A stretch of DNA of 64,000 nt from Brucella intermedia LMG 3301 (GTDB lineage Bacteria; Pseudomonadota; Alphaproteobacteria; Rhizobiales; Rhizobiaceae). The translations under genes were made by a program, and so were the position numbers. Location of the stretch: contig NZ_ACQA01000002.1 of the NCBI RefSeq assembly GCF_000182645.1, positions 1,421,001-1,485,000 on the forward strand, written 5' to 3'. Shown in pieces: positions 62,365 through 64,000 of this stretch. How positions within the stretch are numbered: position 1 is the stretch's first letter; each line of letters opens with the position of its first letter. Under the pieces are notes generated by a model. It was not told where the DNA came from. It was given only the letters and a program-made list of their open reading frames with translations, and made no database searches.

Positions 62365-63000
62365 ATGAATGATGCGAAATCCAGCCTCGGCGACATCCTG
62401 AGAGACATCCGAAGCCGCAACCATTGGACCCTGGCTGAAGTAAGCGCGATGACCGGGCTTGCAGTATCGACCCTTTCGAAGGTTGAGAACAACCAGATGC
62501 AGCTTACATATGACCGGCTTATCCAGCTTGCTCAGGGCATTGGTGTCGATATTGCAGAGCTTTTTGGCGCTGTGGCCACCCCGGATGAACTTTCAAATGT
62601 GATGGGCCGGCGTACATTCACAAAGTCCGGCGACGGCCGTTCGATCATCACGCAGAACTACGACTATCTCTATATTTGCACGGAGATCTACAAGAAGGCG
62701 ATGGTCCCGATCCTCGCTGTGGCGCACGCTCGAACACTTGAGGAATTTGGGCCGCTCATCCGGCACAAGGGCGAGGAATTCATCTATGTGCTTGAGGGTG
62801 AACTGGAACTCCACTCAGAAATTTATGCACCTCTTCGTCTCAAGAAAGGCGATTCCGCCTATTTTGATGCGATGACTGGACACGGTTATCTAAGCGTGAG
62901 CGAAGAGCCCGCCCAGATCCTGTGTGTCTGTTCAACGCCGGAAACGGAACTGGTTTCTACGCTGGTCAATACGCAAACCATCAAATTCAAAGCGGATTGA
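62365..63000 (+). CDS. XRE family regulator with C-terminal cupin domain
   Basis: A 211-residue protein: an N-terminal helix-turn-helix (LGDILRDIRSRNHWTLAEVS, AMTGLAVSTLSKVENNQMQL) and a C-terminal cupin (FGPLIRHKGEEFIYVLEGEL, PLRLKKGDSAYFDAMTGHGY). This is the PuuR/HipB-like architecture that regulates small-molecule catabolic genes. It lies between the M81 and D-threonine-aldolase-like genes and likely controls them; the palindrome at 63040-63067, just downstream of it and upstream of the next gene, is a candidate site. Confidence 0.92.
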   Translation: MNDAKSSLGDILRDIRSRNHWTLAEVSAMTGLAVSTLSKVENNQMQLTYDRLIQLAQGIGVDIAELFGAVATPDELSNVMGRRTFTKSGDGRSIITQNYDYLYICTEIYKKAMVPILAVAHARTLEEFGPLIRHKGEEFIYVLEGELELHSEIYAPLRLKKGDSAYFDAMTGHGYLSVSEEPAQILCVCSTPETELVSTLVNTQTIKFKAD

Positions 63001-63039
63001 CGTCTTCGATAAGGCTTGAATCTCATCGGCATCTTAGGG

Positions 63040-63067
63040 AAATTATTTTCTTATAAGAAAATAATTT
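63040..63067. promoter_or_regulatory. Perfect 28-bp palindrome, candidate XRE-cupin operator
   Basis: AAATTATTTTCTTA followed directly by its reverse complement TAAGAAAATAATTT, with no mismatch and no spacer. It lies between the XRE-cupin stop and the start of the last gene (63169). A dimeric or tetrameric regulator site is likelier than a terminator, since the AT-rich stem is weak, though an AT-rich terminator cannot be excluded. Confidence 0.65.
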
Positions 63068-63168
63068 GATTGCCTCTCCGGGCTGTGCAAATCTGGTTCC
63101 ATGACTTTCGGGTACAGTGGAACAAACTGGCAGGCACGGGGCTTGCAGTCAGATTGCCGGAGATAACT

Positions 63169-64000
63169 TTGACTGAACCAGCAGTGGCAATTGAAACATT
63201 CAACCGTCCTTATCCCGTCGACATTCAGACACCTTACGTGGAAATCGACGAAGACCGGCTGATACGCAACCTGAAGGAGATGCAGCAAAAGGCGGACAAA
63301 GCCGGGGTGCGGCTGCGGCCTCACATCAAGACCCACAAGAGCCTCATGATTGCCAACCGCCAGCTTCAGCTTGGCGCAATTGGCGTCACTGCTTCCAAGC
63401 CGGATGAAGCGCTGGTCTTTGTCGAGGGCGGCATTCCCTCCGTAACCCTCGCTTATCCCATCGTGAGACCGGATTCGATCGGTCGCCTGATACGCAGTGC
63501 GCAGATTCGAGATACCGAGCTTATGTTTATCGCCGCTCACGAGATCGGCATTCAGGCGATTGGGGCTGCCGCAGAAGCACATGATGTAAAGCTTGGCGTT
63601 TTTCTGAAAGTCGATGTCGGTCTCGGGCGCGTCGGCGTCAAGCCGCAGGACCCCGCCGCCGTTGTGCTGGCTCAAAAGATAGCACAACACCCTTATCTTG
63701 CATTCGCAGGCCTTTTTTCCCATGCAGGCCATGCCTATGGCAGCAAGTCCGCCGAAGAACTGGCAAATATTGCCAATGCGGAAGCGCAGGCCCTCCTCCA
63801 CCTCGCAGAACAGTTGAAGGAGGTGGGCGTCGAAGTCCCCGCAATATCCGTGGGGTCGACACCGACTTGCCTCGGCGCGCCTATTCCGTCCGGGATAACG
63901 GAGATACGGCCGGGAAACTACGCCTTCCTTGACCGGACCGCGCTTCGCCTTGGCATAGCATCGGGTGATAACATCGCGCTTTCCATCATTGCCACCGTTG
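63169..64000 (+). CDS. D-threonine aldolase / D-serine dehydratase-like PLP enzyme (3' end outside window)
   Basis: The first 277 codons of an alanine-racemase-fold protein. Signatures are DIQTPYVEIDEDRLIRNLKE, VRLRPHIKTHKSLMIANRQL (PLP lysine in KTHK), LGVFLKVDVGLGRVGVKPQD and VPAISVGSTPTCLGAPIPSG. The family cleaves or dehydrates D-hydroxy-amino acids. The start is a TTG at 63169 with GGAG seven bases before it; no ATG in this frame lies upstream. It is downstream of the XRE-cupin regulator and the M81 peptidase and probably part of the same catabolic cluster. Confidence 0.85.
   Translation, partial: MTEPAVAIETFNRPYPVDIQTPYVEIDEDRLIRNLKEMQQKADKAGVRLRPHIKTHKSLMIANRQLQLGAIGVTASKPDEALVFVEGGIPSVTLAYPIVRPDSIGRLIRSAQIRDTELMFIAAHEIGIQAIGAAAEAHDVKLGVFLKVDVGLGRVGVKPQDPAAVVLAQKIAQHPYLAFAGLFSHAGHAYGSKSAEELANIANAEAQALLHLAEQLKEVGVEVPAISVGSTPTCLGAPIPSGITEIRPGNYAFLDRTALRLGIASGDNIALSIIATV

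Overview
The window looks like part of the second chromosome (or a chromid) of a Brucella/Ochrobactrum-type alphaproteobacterium. The reasons are a complete repABC replication module near the middle, the GC-rich coding style, several copies of a Rhizobiales/Brucella-type palindromic intergenic repeat, and dense ABC/TRAP uptake operons with private regulators. This is inference from gene content; no database search was possible.

Layout. 0-6.3 kb (minus strand): a TRAP transporter, a fused 3-dehydroshikimate dehydratase, a TetR regulator and a shikimate/quinate dehydrogenase (cut by the window edge), i.e. a quinate/shikimate catabolic operon. 6.9-14.3 kb (minus): a DUF922 periplasmic protein, then a spermidine/opine-type ABC transporter co-transcribed with a three-subunit HcnABC/opine-oxidase-like flavoenzyme, facing an IclR regulator. 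15.6-24 kb: a BMP-type nucleoside ABC transporter, an ADP-ribosylglycohydrolase-family protein, a nucleoside hydrolase and (opposite strand) a ribokinase. Both permease genes of this transporter carry a one-base frameshift. 24-32 kb: a LysR/short-chain dehydrogenase pair, a phytase-like esterase, a Tat-exported PhoX phosphatase with an upstream Pho box, an MFS exporter and CbiZ.

32.4-36.4 kb (minus): repA, repB and repC with a countertranscribed RNA between repB and repC and two matching palindromes that may be parS sites. 36.2-37.4 kb has no recognisable gene. 37.4-40.8 kb: small regulators (HxlR, AraC, DeoR), a GST and a frameshifted glyoxalase-family gene. 41-44.6 kb: a 1199-residue autotransporter whose passenger is an endonuclease/exonuclease/phosphatase domain. 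Two near-identical operator-like boxes 71 bp apart lie between it and a divergent DeoR regulator.

44.7-54.8 kb: a FadR-type regulator facing RidA, a polar amino-acid ABC transporter, hydantoinase/oxoprolinase A and B subunits and an aminotransferase, together an uptake and ring-opening pathway for a cyclic amide or amino-acid derivative. 54.9-58.3 kb: KdgD, a GntR regulator and 2-oxoglutarate semialdehyde dehydrogenase, the lower part of hexarate degradation. 58.4-60.3 kb: a P1B metal ATPase. 60.8-64 kb: an M81 (MlrC-like) metallopeptidase, an XRE-cupin regulator and a D-threonine-aldolase-like PLP enzyme cut by the window end; a perfect 28-bp palindrome precedes the last gene.
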